Under the pieces are notes generated by a model that worked only from the letters and a program-made list of their open reading frames with translations, did not search any database and had not been told where the DNA came from. Of a stretch of 50,050 bases of DNA, positions 24,182 to 31,678 are shown piece by piece (the stretch's first letter is position 1; every line of letters starts with the position of its first letter). The DNA is from an uncultured Dorea sp. (GTDB lineage: Bacteria; Bacillota; Clostridia; Lachnospirales; Lachnospiraceae): contig CAJURK010000021.1 in assembly GCA_910588745.1 (NCBI GenBank), positions 1 to 50,050 on the forward strand, read 5' to 3'. Made by a program: the position numbers and the translations under genes.

Positions 24182-25120
24182 ATGATGGCTTATTTTGCGG
24201 CGTTAGATCCCATGAATTTTCTCCGCGCTCTGCCGGGCAATGCAGCGCAGGGGCTGATATGGGGAATTATGGCGCTGGGGGTATATATTACCTTCCGTAT
24301 TTTGGATTTTGCCGACTTGACAGTAGACGGTACGCTGGCTACCGGAGGAGCTGTGGCGGTTATGCTGATACAGGGAGGGATGCACCCGGCGGCGGCCCTT
24401 ATTTTTTCCACGGCGGCGGGGATGGCCGGAGGGCTTGCCACAGGTATACTTCATACGGCTTTCGGAATTCCCGGGATTCTGTCAGGTATATTAACGCAGA
24501 TATCCCTGTATTCCGTAAATTTGAGGATTATGGGAAAAGCAAATCAAAGTATCGGCATTGGGCAAAAGGGATTGGTGGCTTCGATACGGTTTGTATCCGC
24601 GGACGACAGTTACCTGTTTTTCCTAAAGCTGATTCTGATCTGTCTTGTGCTGGTAGCGGTGGTTTACTGGATGTTCGGGACAGAGATTGGTTCGGCAATC
24701 CGCGCGACCGGCTGTAATGAACAGATGGCTAGGGCGCAGGGGATTAATACCAATATGACAAAGGTACTCGCTCTTATGATTTCTAATGGGCTGGTAGGAT
24801 TAAGCGGCGGCGTGTATGCGCAGTATCAGGGATCGGCGGATGTGAACTCCGGCCGCGGCGCGATTGTAATCGGACTAGCGGCGGTTATTATAAGCGAAGT
24901 GATTTTTGGGAAGCTGTGCGCAGGGAAGAAAATCGCGTTTGCGTATACCCTGTCGGCGGTATTCGCAGGGGCTATATTATACTATGCCGCATATGCGCTG
25001 GTGTTGTGGCTGAAAATGCCTTCCGATTATATGAAGCTGTTCTCGGCGATGGTAGTGGCTGTATTCCTTGCGATTCCATATCTAAAGGAACGATATGCCG
25101 TGAAAAGAAGGAGGAACTGA
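24182..25120 (+). CDS. ABC transporter permease, TrpY-like
   Basis: A 312-residue integral membrane protein of the branched-chain-type permease superfamily found next to ABC_sub_bind proteins. It has about eight to nine hydrophobic segments. The motif GSAIRATGCNEQMARAQGINT (about 169-188) is the cytoplasmic coupling loop, and GLVGLSGGVYAQYQG follows. It should form the membrane channel as a homodimer for the TrpX-like binding protein. An SD-like GGAAAGGAA precedes tandem ATGs at 24182 and 24185. It is separated from the ATPase gene by 3 bases. Confidence 0.9.
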   Translation: MMAYFAALDPMNFLRALPGNAAQGLIWGIMALGVYITFRILDFADLTVDGTLATGGAVAVMLIQGGMHPAAALIFSTAAGMAGGLATGILHTAFGIPGILSGILTQISLYSVNLRIMGKANQSIGIGQKGLVASIRFVSADDSYLFFLKLILICLVLVAVVYWMFGTEIGSAIRATGCNEQMARAQGINTNMTKVLALMISNGLVGLSGGVYAQYQGSADVNSGRGAIVIGLAAVIISEVIFGKLCAGKKIAFAYTLSAVFAGAILYYAAYALVLWLKMPSDYMKLFSAMVVAVFLAIPYLKERYAVKRRRN

Positions 25121-25123
25121 GCG

Positions 25124-25930
25124 ATGGCGTATATGTTAGAATTACGGAATCTTCATAAGACATTTAACAGAGGAACGATCAATGAAAAAGCGGCGCTTAA
25201 TGGAGTGGAGCTTCAGCTAAATCCTGGTGATTTTGTAACAATTATTGGCGGAAACGGAGCGGGAAAGTCTACAACCTTGAATGCGATAGCCGGAGTTTGG
25301 CCGATCGATCAGGGTGCCATTACGGTAAACGGAGTAGAGATCACGAACCTTTCTGAGCATAAGCGGGCGTCTTACCTTGGGAGGGTATTCCAGGATCCTA
25401 TGACGGGAACGGCGGCCACCATGTCGATTGAAGAAAATATGGCGATAGCGGCCAGAAGAGGAGAACGGCGCGGATTAGGCTGGGGAATCACGAAAAAGGA
25501 GCGGAAAATGTTTCAGGAGCAATTGCGGGAACTGGATCTGGGTTTGGAAGAACGGCTGAGCAGTAAAGTAGGGCTGCTTTCCGGAGGCCAGAGGCAGGCC
25601 ATTACGCTTCTTATGGCTGCGTTGAAGGAACCGAAGCTTCTTCTTTTGGATGAACACACAGCGGCGCTGGATCCCAAGACGGCGGCCAAGGTGCTTGAGT
25701 TATCGGATAAGATTATTGAGGAACATCACCTGACAGCTATGATGGTGACCCACAATATGAAGGATGCAATTGCCCATGGAAACCGGCTGGTTATGATGCA
25801 CGAGGGCAGGATTATCTATGATGTGGACGGAGAAACGAAGAAGAAACTAAAGGTGGCGGATCTCCTGAATAAATTTGAAGAGGCAAGCGGAGGAGAATTC
25901 GCGAACGACCGCATGATGCTTGCTAATTAA
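25124..25930 (+). CDS. ABC transporter ATP-binding protein, TrpZ-like
   Basis: A 268-residue ATPase with Walker A GGNGAGKST (about 43-51), signature LLSGGQRQAITL (about 148-159), Walker B KLLLLDEHTAALDP (about 170-183) and switch His in MMVTHNM. All nucleotide-binding motifs are intact. It energises the preceding importer. GGAGG overlaps the end of the permease gene, so translation is coupled. Its last 8 bases overlap the end of the convergent pseudouridine synthase gene. Confidence 0.93.
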   Translation: MAYMLELRNLHKTFNRGTINEKAALNGVELQLNPGDFVTIIGGNGAGKSTTLNAIAGVWPIDQGAITVNGVEITNLSEHKRASYLGRVFQDPMTGTAATMSIEENMAIAARRGERRGLGWGITKKERKMFQEQLRELDLGLEERLSSKVGLLSGGQRQAITLLMAALKEPKLLLLDEHTAALDPKTAAKVLELSDKIIEEHHLTAMMVTHNMKDAIAHGNRLVMMHEGRIIYDVDGETKKKLKVADLLNKFEEASGGEFANDRMMLAN

Positions 25931-26531
25931 CGTGGGAATCGGAGCTGATATCGGGGAAGATCTGCTTCCATTCTCCTGGTTTTAAGGACTCGTCTAACAA
26001 AATAGAATCCATTGAGATACGTTTTAAAGAAATGACACAGCATCGGACCGCTTTTAACATACGGCGGATCTGGTGCTTTTTTCCTTCTGTAACGGTGATC
26101 TGACCGAATACTACAGGGTGATCCGGACGGTTGTGGCGGCTTTTTGCCTGGATTTCCGGATGCAGGGAGGGGAGTACCTCAGATAAAGAGGAGACTCCGG
26201 TAACCCGGACTTTGGCCGGGGAAGTGAGCGTGCGCGCGCCTTTTAACATAACGCCGCTTTCTAACAGACGGATGTCCTTAGAAGATAAAGCGCCCATGGC
26301 GGCAAATATATAGGTTTTTTCCTTTTTGCGGTCTGGATGAGTCATCGTCTGATTCCAAACGCCGTCGTCCGTAACAAAAAGAAGACCTTCCGTAGCCCGG
26401 TCAAGCCGCCCTACGGGAGAAAGCTTTTCATTATTTAACTCGGTAAAATAGTCCATGACTGTGGGGTGGCGGTCGTCTTTGCGCGCGCAGACGCAGCCGT
26501 AGGGTTTGTGGAACATATAATAGTGGTACAT
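25923..26531 (-). CDS. Pseudouridine synthase, RsuA/RluE type lacking an S4 domain
   Basis: A 202-residue rRNA pseudouridine synthase. It starts directly with the catalytic domain (YHYYMFHKPYGCVCA), so the S4 RNA-binding domain of RsuA/RluB is absent, as in RluE. The catalytic Asp is in GRLDRATEGLLFVTDDG (about 43-59). GQITVTEGKKHQIRRMLKAV near the C-terminus is the conserved RNA-binding segment. I chose ATG 26531 because GGAG precedes it at normal spacing; the longer frame adds unmatched residues. The modified uridine, in 16S or 23S rRNA, cannot be told from sequence alone. It ends inside the last codons of the ABC ATPase gene. Confidence 0.9.
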   Translation of the reverse strand: MYHYYMFHKPYGCVCARKDDRHPTVMDYFTELNNEKLSPVGRLDRATEGLLFVTDDGVWNQTMTHPDRKKEKTYIFAAMGALSSKDIRLLESGVMLKGARTLTSPAKVRVTGVSSLSEVLPSLHPEIQAKSRHNRPDHPVVFGQITVTEGKKHQIRRMLKAVRCCVISLKRISMDSILLDESLKPGEWKQIFPDISSDSHVN

Positions 26532-26602
26532 AGCGGCTCCTTGCAGATAACAGCCCGTGCGCTGTTTATTTTTCGCTTTTCCTTGCATACTCATAAATCC
26601 GT

Positions 26603-26905
26603 TTAAGCATCCCATCCTGCTTGTGGGACTTCACAGTCCTCAAAGTATGAGAAAATATTCTGATGGAAATATCCGATATCATTATTATTTGATTTGTCTC
26701 TCTGTCGGAAAATCTCATTATTTACAATTTCTTCCCGACTTGAGTGGTACACGGATTTATCAAATATTAACTTTATAGGATCAATCAGATTACTATTAAA
26801 CCGTTTCAAATCGTAGGATTCCAATTTCTCTCCGTATTTCAGAATGGTTGCCCGCACATGGTTTTTAAAATCTTCCTCAGATATAAAACTTAAATTCCAT
26901 ACCAT
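26603..26905 (-). pseudogene. Eco47II/Sau96I-like restriction endonuclease, N-terminal fragment
   Basis: The 100-residue ORF matches the start of type II restriction enzymes of the Eco47II/Sau96I type (GGNCC in characterised members): FISEEDFKNHV, KYGEKLESYDLKRFN, LIDPIKLIFDK, and RQRDKSNNNDIGYFHQNIF. It ends abruptly at GWDA, where full-length relatives continue for well over 100 more residues. Beyond the stop the DNA becomes host-like. Its start overlaps the stop of the methyltransferase gene as TAATG, the usual coupled arrangement. The catalytic half is lost, so it should be inactive. The family match is from memory of sequence patterns. Confidence 0.75.
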
Positions 26906-28137
26906 TACCTTAATCCCTCCAATGACTTATGTATTTCCGTCGCAATATCATATGCTAAACTTACAGGAACCGCATTTCCCACTTGTTTATACTGGGATTG
27001 TACATTCCCACAAAACAGCCATTCATCGGGAAAGGTTTGGCACCTTGCATTTTCACGGACTGTAAACGGCCTTGCTTCCAACGGATGACACCGCTCTGTC
27101 TGCTTTTGAGATGGGGATGTAAGCACTGTTAACGAAGGTTCGTCCAAACTCATTCTCCTCAAAATGCCAGTTCGTCCTCCTTCCATATTCCAACAGCTTT
27201 TCATATATTCTTTTGCTATATTTGGATCTATATCTCTCCAATAACCTCCTGGCGGCACAAGTTCAAAGATTTTTCGCTTATTTTCGCCATAAGGAACTCC
27301 CGGACCGTTTGGGCAATCCAACAATACATCTCTCAAAACCGGCTTATAATCATGTTCTTTTGGAAATTCATAAGTAATTTTATCAGACAAATCGTTCCGA
27401 ATTCCTATTGTAATCAAACGTTCTCTTTTTTGCGGCGCCCCATAATCCCAAGCATTTAACACTTTTTTCTGTATCGTATACCCAGTCTGTTCAAAAATAT
27501 TTGCTATCGTAGCATAAGTCCTGCCTTTGTCATGCGTCAGTAACCCGCGAACATTCTCGAACAAGAACATTTTAGGCTGTAATTTCTGTAGAAATATAGC
27601 ATAATGATAAAATAGTGTTCCTCTGGCATCCTCAAGTCCTAATCGTTTCCCGGCATATGAAAACGACTGGTAAGGCGCGCCGCCGGATAATAAATCCAGT
27701 TTGCCCTTTCTTATATTGAAATAATCTTCCAACTCCAAACAAGAAATATTTGCAATGTCATCATTGATTACCCGCCAGTTCGGACGATTTCTCTTTAAGC
27801 TGTCCGCGGCGTCCTTGTCAAATTCAATTAATCCTAATGTGTCAAATCCAGCTTTTTCAATACCTAACGCAAGCCCTCCCGCACCGGCAAATAATTCAAT
27901 GGTCGTATAGTTCTTAAAAGTATTCTCTGCGACATGATCTCTTTGTATTTCTACAACGTCTTCTATATTACAATTCAAAGTAAAGCATATTTTTTCAATA
28001 GACTCAAACGAAACCGGTTCGTTTTTCCCTAACCTTGCCAGCACATTAAAGCTGATGCCCGATGCTTCCTTTAATTCTGTGCGGTTCATTTTTTTATCAA
28101 TCAGCAGTTTCCACAGTCTGTCATAACAAATCGCCAT
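26905..28137 (-). CDS. C5-cytosine DNA methyltransferase with N-terminal XRE domain, catalytic Cys replaced by Tyr
   Basis: A 410-residue protein. The N-terminal helix-turn-helix (about 5-65) resembles controller domains. The methyltransferase part has motif I ELFAGAGGLALGIE (81-94), motif VI FENVRG, motif VIII QKRER and motif X QVGNAVPVSLA, all intact. Motif IV, normally PCQ, reads Pro155-Tyr156-Gln157. The codon at 27670-27672 is TAC on the coding strand, one G-to-A change from TGC. This Cys makes the covalent bond to C6 of cytosine, so methylation should be abolished. The protein could still bind DNA or regulate. AGGAGG precedes the ATG. The region is visibly more AT-rich than its neighbours, suggesting transfer. 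Confidence 0.9.
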   Translation of the reverse strand: MAICYDRLWKLLIDKKMNRTELKEASGISFNVLARLGKNEPVSFESIEKICFTLNCNIEDVVEIQRDHVAENTFKNYTTIELFAGAGGLALGIEKAGFDTLGLIEFDKDAADSLKRNRPNWRVINDDIANISCLELEDYFNIRKGKLDLLSGGAPYQSFSYAGKRLGLEDARGTLFYHYAIFLQKLQPKMFLFENVRGLLTHDKGRTYATIANIFEQTGYTIQKKVLNAWDYGAPQKRERLITIGIRNDLSDKITYEFPKEHDYKPVLRDVLLDCPNGPGVPYGENKRKIFELVPPGGYWRDIDPNIAKEYMKSCWNMEGGRTGILRRMSLDEPSLTVLTSPSQKQTERCHPLEARPFTVRENARCQTFPDEWLFCGNVQSQYKQVGNAVPVSLAYDIATEIHKSLEGLR

Positions 28138-28168
28138 GTAAATTCCTCCTAGAAATTTGCTGTTTTCT

Positions 28169-28197
28169 ATTTTACCATACCCCTATTTTATCCGCAA
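28169..28197 (-). promoter_or_regulatory. Promoter for the methyltransferase gene
   Basis: On the minus strand TTGCGG (28197-28192), 17 bases, then TAAAAT (28174-28169). The leader to the ATG at 28137 is only about 25 bases. It lies in the divergent gap between the methyltransferase and vsr genes, where the XRE domain of the methyltransferase could act. Confidence 0.6.
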
Positions 28198-28321
28198 CCA
28201 CATTCTCACTATATCATTAGATTTTCTCCTTCTCATTTGTCTGTTTTTCTTGCAATCCTCAGTTCTTTTTGATAATATTTGCCTTATAAAACATTTGTCA
28301 ATGACGGAAGGAATGATATGT

Positions 28322-28777
28322 ATGGCAAGGGATTCTGCTGCCGTTTCTAGAAATATGAGTAAAATCCATAGCAAAGATACGTCTATCGAACTTCAACTGC
28401 GCAAAGCGTTATGGCATAAAGGATACCGATATCGCAAAAACTACAAATCCCTTCCTGGTTCTCCTGACATAGTATTAACCAAATATAGGATTGCTATTTT
28501 TTGCGATAGTGAATTTTTCCACGGAAAGGATTGGGAAATTTTAAAACTGCGTCTTGAAAAAGGCAAGAATCCTGATTACTGGATTAAGAAAATCGAACGT
28601 AATCGAACCCGCGACTGGGAAAATGATAAAAAACTCCTTTTTCTCGGTTATACAGTCATTCATTTCTGGGGACAGGATATTATCAAGCATACAGATGAAT
28701 GCCTGAAAGCGATTGAAGAATCCATCTGGGATAGCGAATTTACAAGCGTCATAATAGATACGGAACAAAGTGAGTAA
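28322..28777 (+). CDS. vsr: Very short patch repair endonuclease (Vsr)
   Basis: A 151-residue endonuclease that nicks next to T in T:G mismatches arising from deaminated 5-methylcytosine. It contains the SRNMSKIHSKDTSIE N-terminus, the YRKNYKSLPGSPDIVL segment with the catalytic Asp, and IFCDSEFFHGKDW with the active-site His. KGKNPDYWIKKIERN follows, typical of the family. I chose ATG 28322 because AAGGA lies 9 bases before it; the longer upstream frame is hydrophobic and unrelated. It is divergent from the methyltransferase it would normally accompany and appears intact although that enzyme looks dead. Confidence 0.9.
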   Translation: MARDSAAVSRNMSKIHSKDTSIELQLRKALWHKGYRYRKNYKSLPGSPDIVLTKYRIAIFCDSEFFHGKDWEILKLRLEKGKNPDYWIKKIERNRTRDWENDKKLLFLGYTVIHFWGQDIIKHTDECLKAIEESIWDSEFTSVIIDTEQSE

Positions 28778-28886
28778 TACAAGCAAAATAGAAGGGTACT
28801 TCCTTGGATACGTCGAGGCTGCCGTTCGGGCTGACCGTTGGTTGTCTGCTGCAAATTATGTAATTTATTTTGGATTGCAATTCTTC

Positions 28887-28915
28887 TTTACTTGTCGAAA
28901 CAGGTATGTTAAAAT
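28887..28915 (+). promoter_or_regulatory. Promoter for udk
   Basis: TTTACT (28887-28892), a 17-base spacer and TAAAAT (28910-28915), about 85 bases before the udk start. It lies just after the AT-rich restriction-modification island, which suggests that the island was inserted upstream of an existing promoter. Confidence 0.5.
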
Positions 28916-28998
28916 AAATATGAAAATTGTAACGCTGATAGCAAAGCAGACGGCAGGGAAGGATGCGGGGCATCCGACCGGAAAATGGAGATTCAGGG

Positions 28999-29613
28999 AT
29001 GGATTGTATCGTTATTGGAATAGCCGGCGGTTCTGGCTCAGGCAAGTCTACTTTTACAAATAGGCTGCGGGATCTGTATGGAGATAAGGTTACCGTGATT
29101 TATCACGACAATTATTACAGGCGGAATGATCATTTGTCGCTGGAAGAGCGTAAGAAGATCAATTATGACCATCCGGGTTCGCTGGAAACGGACATGCTGA
29201 TCGAACACATTAAGATGCTGAAGAGAGGAGAGCCTGTCTTCGGTCCGGTATATGATTATACGGTGCATAACCGTAAAGAGGAAACGGTAGAGATTCGGCC
29301 GAATAAGATTATACTTTTGGAAGGAATTATGGTTCTTCAGGATCCGCAGCTAAGGGCGCTTCTGGATATCAAGATCTACGTGGAAGCAGACGCTGACGAG
29401 CGGATTTTGAGAAGATTGACGCGGGATGTGAAGGAGCGGGGACGCGACATCGACAACGTGATTGATCAGTATCTCGGAAGTGTGAAACCTATGCATTATA
29501 TCTATGTAGAGCCAACAAGAGCGACGGCGGATATCGTCATCAACAGCGGTAAGAATCCGGTTGCATTTGACCTTGTCAGGACGAAGATTGACAGCTTGCT
29601 TCAGGAACAGTAG
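28999..29613 (+). CDS. udk: Uridine kinase
   Basis: A 204-residue P-loop kinase phosphorylating uridine and cytidine to UMP and CMP. It has GIAGGSGSGKST (7-18), the nucleoside-binding YHDNYYRRNDHLS segment with FGPVYDYTVHNR, and the lid RRLTRDVKERGRD. I chose ATG 28999: GGAG is 8 bases upstream and the protein then begins at the family start, unlike the longer frame from 28963. It opens the nucleoside salvage region. A terminator-like hairpin directly follows, so it may be only partly cotranscribed with the phosphorylase gene. Confidence 0.94.
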   Translation: MDCIVIGIAGGSGSGKSTFTNRLRDLYGDKVTVIYHDNYYRRNDHLSLEERKKINYDHPGSLETDMLIEHIKMLKRGEPVFGPVYDYTVHNRKEETVEIRPNKIILLEGIMVLQDPQLRALLDIKIYVEADADERILRRLTRDVKERGRDIDNVIDQYLGSVKPMHYIYVEPTRATADIVINSGKNPVAFDLVRTKIDSLLQEQ

Positions 29614-29625
29614 ATGCAATGCAGG

Positions 29626-29666
29626 GAATAGAGATAGAGAATCCTTATCTTTATTCTATTTTTTTT
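29626..29666 (+). terminator. Intrinsic terminator or attenuator after udk
   Basis: GAATAGAGATA (29626-29636) pairs with TATCTTTATTC (29646-29656) with one G-T pair, followed by TATTTTTTTT. It is only 20 bases before the uridine phosphorylase gene, which has no room for its own promoter after it. Read-through or a promoter further upstream must supply the downstream genes. Confidence 0.75.
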
Positions 29667-29685
29667 CAGCAGAGGAGGGAGAACG

Positions 29686-30462
29686 ATGATTGATTATACG
29701 GAAGGTGCGGGAGTGCAGTATCATATCCAGACCGGGCCGGCGGATGTAGGAGAATATGTCCTGCTGCCAGGCGACCCAAAACGCTGTAAATTGATTGCGC
29801 AGTTCCTGGACGATGCGAAGCTTGTCGCGGACAGCCGTGAGTTTGTAACCTACACCGGTTATCTAAACGGGGTAAAGGTGAGCGTGACCTCTACCGGAAT
29901 CGGCGGGCCGTCGGCATCGATTGCTATGGAGGAGCTGTATCGGTGCGGGGCAAGAACCTTTATCCGCGTGGGAACCTGCGGCGGCATGCAGTTGGATGTG
30001 CAGGGCGGCGATCTGGTGATTGCGAGCGGAGCAATCCGCATGGAAGGAACCAGTAGGGAATATGCGCCCATTGAGTATCCGGCAGTGGCGGATGTGCAGG
30101 TGGTGAACGCGCTGAAAAAAGCGGCGGATAAGCTCCATGCAGTCAGCCATATCGGCGTAGTACAATGTAAAGACTCTTTTTATGGTCAGCATGAACCGAA
30201 GAATAAGCCGGTAAGTTACGAACTTCAGAATAAGTGGAAAGCATGGATTGGATGCGGGGCGCTGGCTTCTGAGATGGAGTCCGCGGCGCTCTTTATTGTG
30301 GGAAGCTGTCTGAGGGTTCGGGTAGGCACGGTACTATTGGTGATTGCGAATCAGGAAAGAGAAGCGGCAGGGCTTGAGAACCTGCAGGTTCATGAGACGA
30401 GAGGCGCAATCGACGCAGCAGTTGAGGCGATGCGCATCTTGATTGAACAGGACAAACAGTAA
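29686..30462 (+). CDS. udp: Uridine phosphorylase (nucleoside phosphorylase I family)
   Basis: A 258-residue enzyme splitting uridine with phosphate to uracil and ribose-1-phosphate. The N-terminal LLPGDPKRC binds phosphate, TSTGIGGPSASIAMEEL and RVGTCGGMQ are conserved core segments, and LASEMESAALF carries the residues that bind the ribose hydroxyls. AGGAGGGAG precedes the ATG. It lies between udk and the nucleoside-binding lipoprotein; its product ribose-1-phosphate is the substrate of DeoB encoded further down. Specificity within the family (uridine against other nucleosides) is a confident but not certain call. Confidence 0.9.
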   Translation: MIDYTEGAGVQYHIQTGPADVGEYVLLPGDPKRCKLIAQFLDDAKLVADSREFVTYTGYLNGVKVSVTSTGIGGPSASIAMEELYRCGARTFIRVGTCGGMQLDVQGGDLVIASGAIRMEGTSREYAPIEYPAVADVQVVNALKKAADKLHAVSHIGVVQCKDSFYGQHEPKNKPVSYELQNKWKAWIGCGALASEMESAALFIVGSCLRVRVGTVLLVIANQEREAAGLENLQVHETRGAIDAAVEAMRILIEQDKQ

Positions 30463-30499
30463 CAGGGGATTCTAAAAGAATTCAGAAAGGGACAAGGTT

Positions 30500-31570
30500 A
30501 TGAAAAAGAAATTATTAGCAGGATTATTGGCTGCAGCGATGGTATTTTCTCTTGCAGCATGCGGCGGTTCAGGCGGAAGCTCAGACAAAGGCGGTTCAGA
30601 TGACGCTGCGGAAGGAAAAGATGCTTCCGAAGTTAAGGTTGGTATCGTTACAGATACGGGAGGCGTAAATGACGGATCCTTTAACCAGTCGGCATGGGAA
30701 GGCGTTTCAAGAGCGGCGGATGAGTTTGGAATTACCGTTAAGTATTTGGAGTCTTCTACGGATGCGGACTATATCCCAAATATTGAGACTTTTGTAGATG
30801 AAGAGTATGATTTGATTATCTGTATCGGATATCAGCTCGCAGACGCGCTGAAGGAAGAAGCAACTGCAAATCCGGATATCAATTTTGCTATTGTTGACGA
30901 CGCGACGAATGCAGACCTTGACAACGTAGCATGCCTGATGTTTGAACAGTGCCAGGCTTCCTATCTGGTTGGTTATGTAGCAGGTCTTACTACAGAGACG
31001 AACAAGGTTGGTTTCGTACTGGGTATGTCTACCGATACGATGAATGAATTTGGATACGGCTACTGTGCGGGCGCGATCGACGCGAATCCGGACGTAGAGG
31101 TTCTGCAGGCAAATGCGAATAGTTTCTCTGATACAGCCGCAGGTAAGACGGCGGCAAACAACATGATCGCCGACGGCGCGGACGTAATCTTCCACGCGGC
31201 AGGCGGAACAGGACTTGGCGTTATCGACGCTTGTAAAGAAGCTAAAATCTGGGCGATCGGCGTTGACTCTGACCAGAGCGTAATCGCTCCTGAGACAATT
31301 CTTACCTCTGCATTAAAGCGTGTGGACAATGCTTGCTACGACGAGGCGAAGGCTGTTCTTGACGGCGCGTTTAAGAGCGGAGTAAAGACCTATACTTTGG
31401 AAGAGGCCGGCGTTGATATTGCGCCTACTACCGATAACCTTACCGAGGATGCGATTACAGCAGTTAATGATGTAAAAGAATCTATCATGAACGGCGACGT
31501 AGTAGTTCCGAAGACAAAGGATGATTTTGAAGGTAAATACGGAGCAGGCATCTATAAGTTAGCTGAGTAA
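30500..31570 (+). CDS. BMP-family nucleoside-binding lipoprotein
   Basis: A 356-residue lipoprotein with a signal peptide ending at LAAC (Cys21) and a Gly/Ser/Asp linker. The mature part is a BmpA/PnrA-type binding protein: KVGIVTDTGGVNDGSFNQSAW, later KVGFVLGMSTDTMNEFGYGY, and DVIFHAAGGTGLGVIDAC near residues 228-245. Characterised members bind purine or pyrimidine nucleosides and feed an ABC importer. The cognate ATPase and permeases are encoded at 34112-37659, unusually separated from it by two enzyme genes. A stable hairpin follows the stop codon. Confidence 0.92.
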   Translation: MKKKLLAGLLAAAMVFSLAACGGSGGSSDKGGSDDAAEGKDASEVKVGIVTDTGGVNDGSFNQSAWEGVSRAADEFGITVKYLESSTDADYIPNIETFVDEEYDLIICIGYQLADALKEEATANPDINFAIVDDATNADLDNVACLMFEQCQASYLVGYVAGLTTETNKVGFVLGMSTDTMNEFGYGYCAGAIDANPDVEVLQANANSFSDTAAGKTAANNMIADGADVIFHAAGGTGLGVIDACKEAKIWAIGVDSDQSVIAPETILTSALKRVDNACYDEAKAVLDGAFKSGVKTYTLEEAGVDIAPTTDNLTEDAITAVNDVKESIMNGDVVVPKTKDDFEGKYGAGIYKLAE

Positions 31571-31596
31571 TGTTCGGATAACACAGGATGTATACG

Positions 31597-31629
31597 ATAG
31601 GGGCAGAGTCCGTAAGGGCCTGTCCCTAT
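31597..31629 (+). other. Hairpin after the nucleoside-binding lipoprotein gene
   Basis: ATAGGGGCAG (31597-31606) pairs with CTGTCCCTAT (31620-31629), ten pairs with one G-T. It has no T tract, so it is more likely an mRNA 3'-end stabiliser or partial terminator that raises binding-protein expression above the downstream genes. Confidence 0.65.
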
Positions 31630-31678
31630 GTTGCCAATATATAAAAGATATAACGCATATAGAAAGGAGTGTACGGCT

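Noticed and set aside
24259..24717. 152-residue plus-strand ORF inside the permease gene
   Set aside because: It is a shadow frame of the TrpY-like permease with no family pattern or ribosome binding site.
27670..27672. Idea that the Cys-to-Tyr change arose by deamination at the enzyme's own methylation site
   Set aside because: The reconstructed ancestral sequence around the codon is not a GGNCC site, so self-methylation would not explain the mutation.
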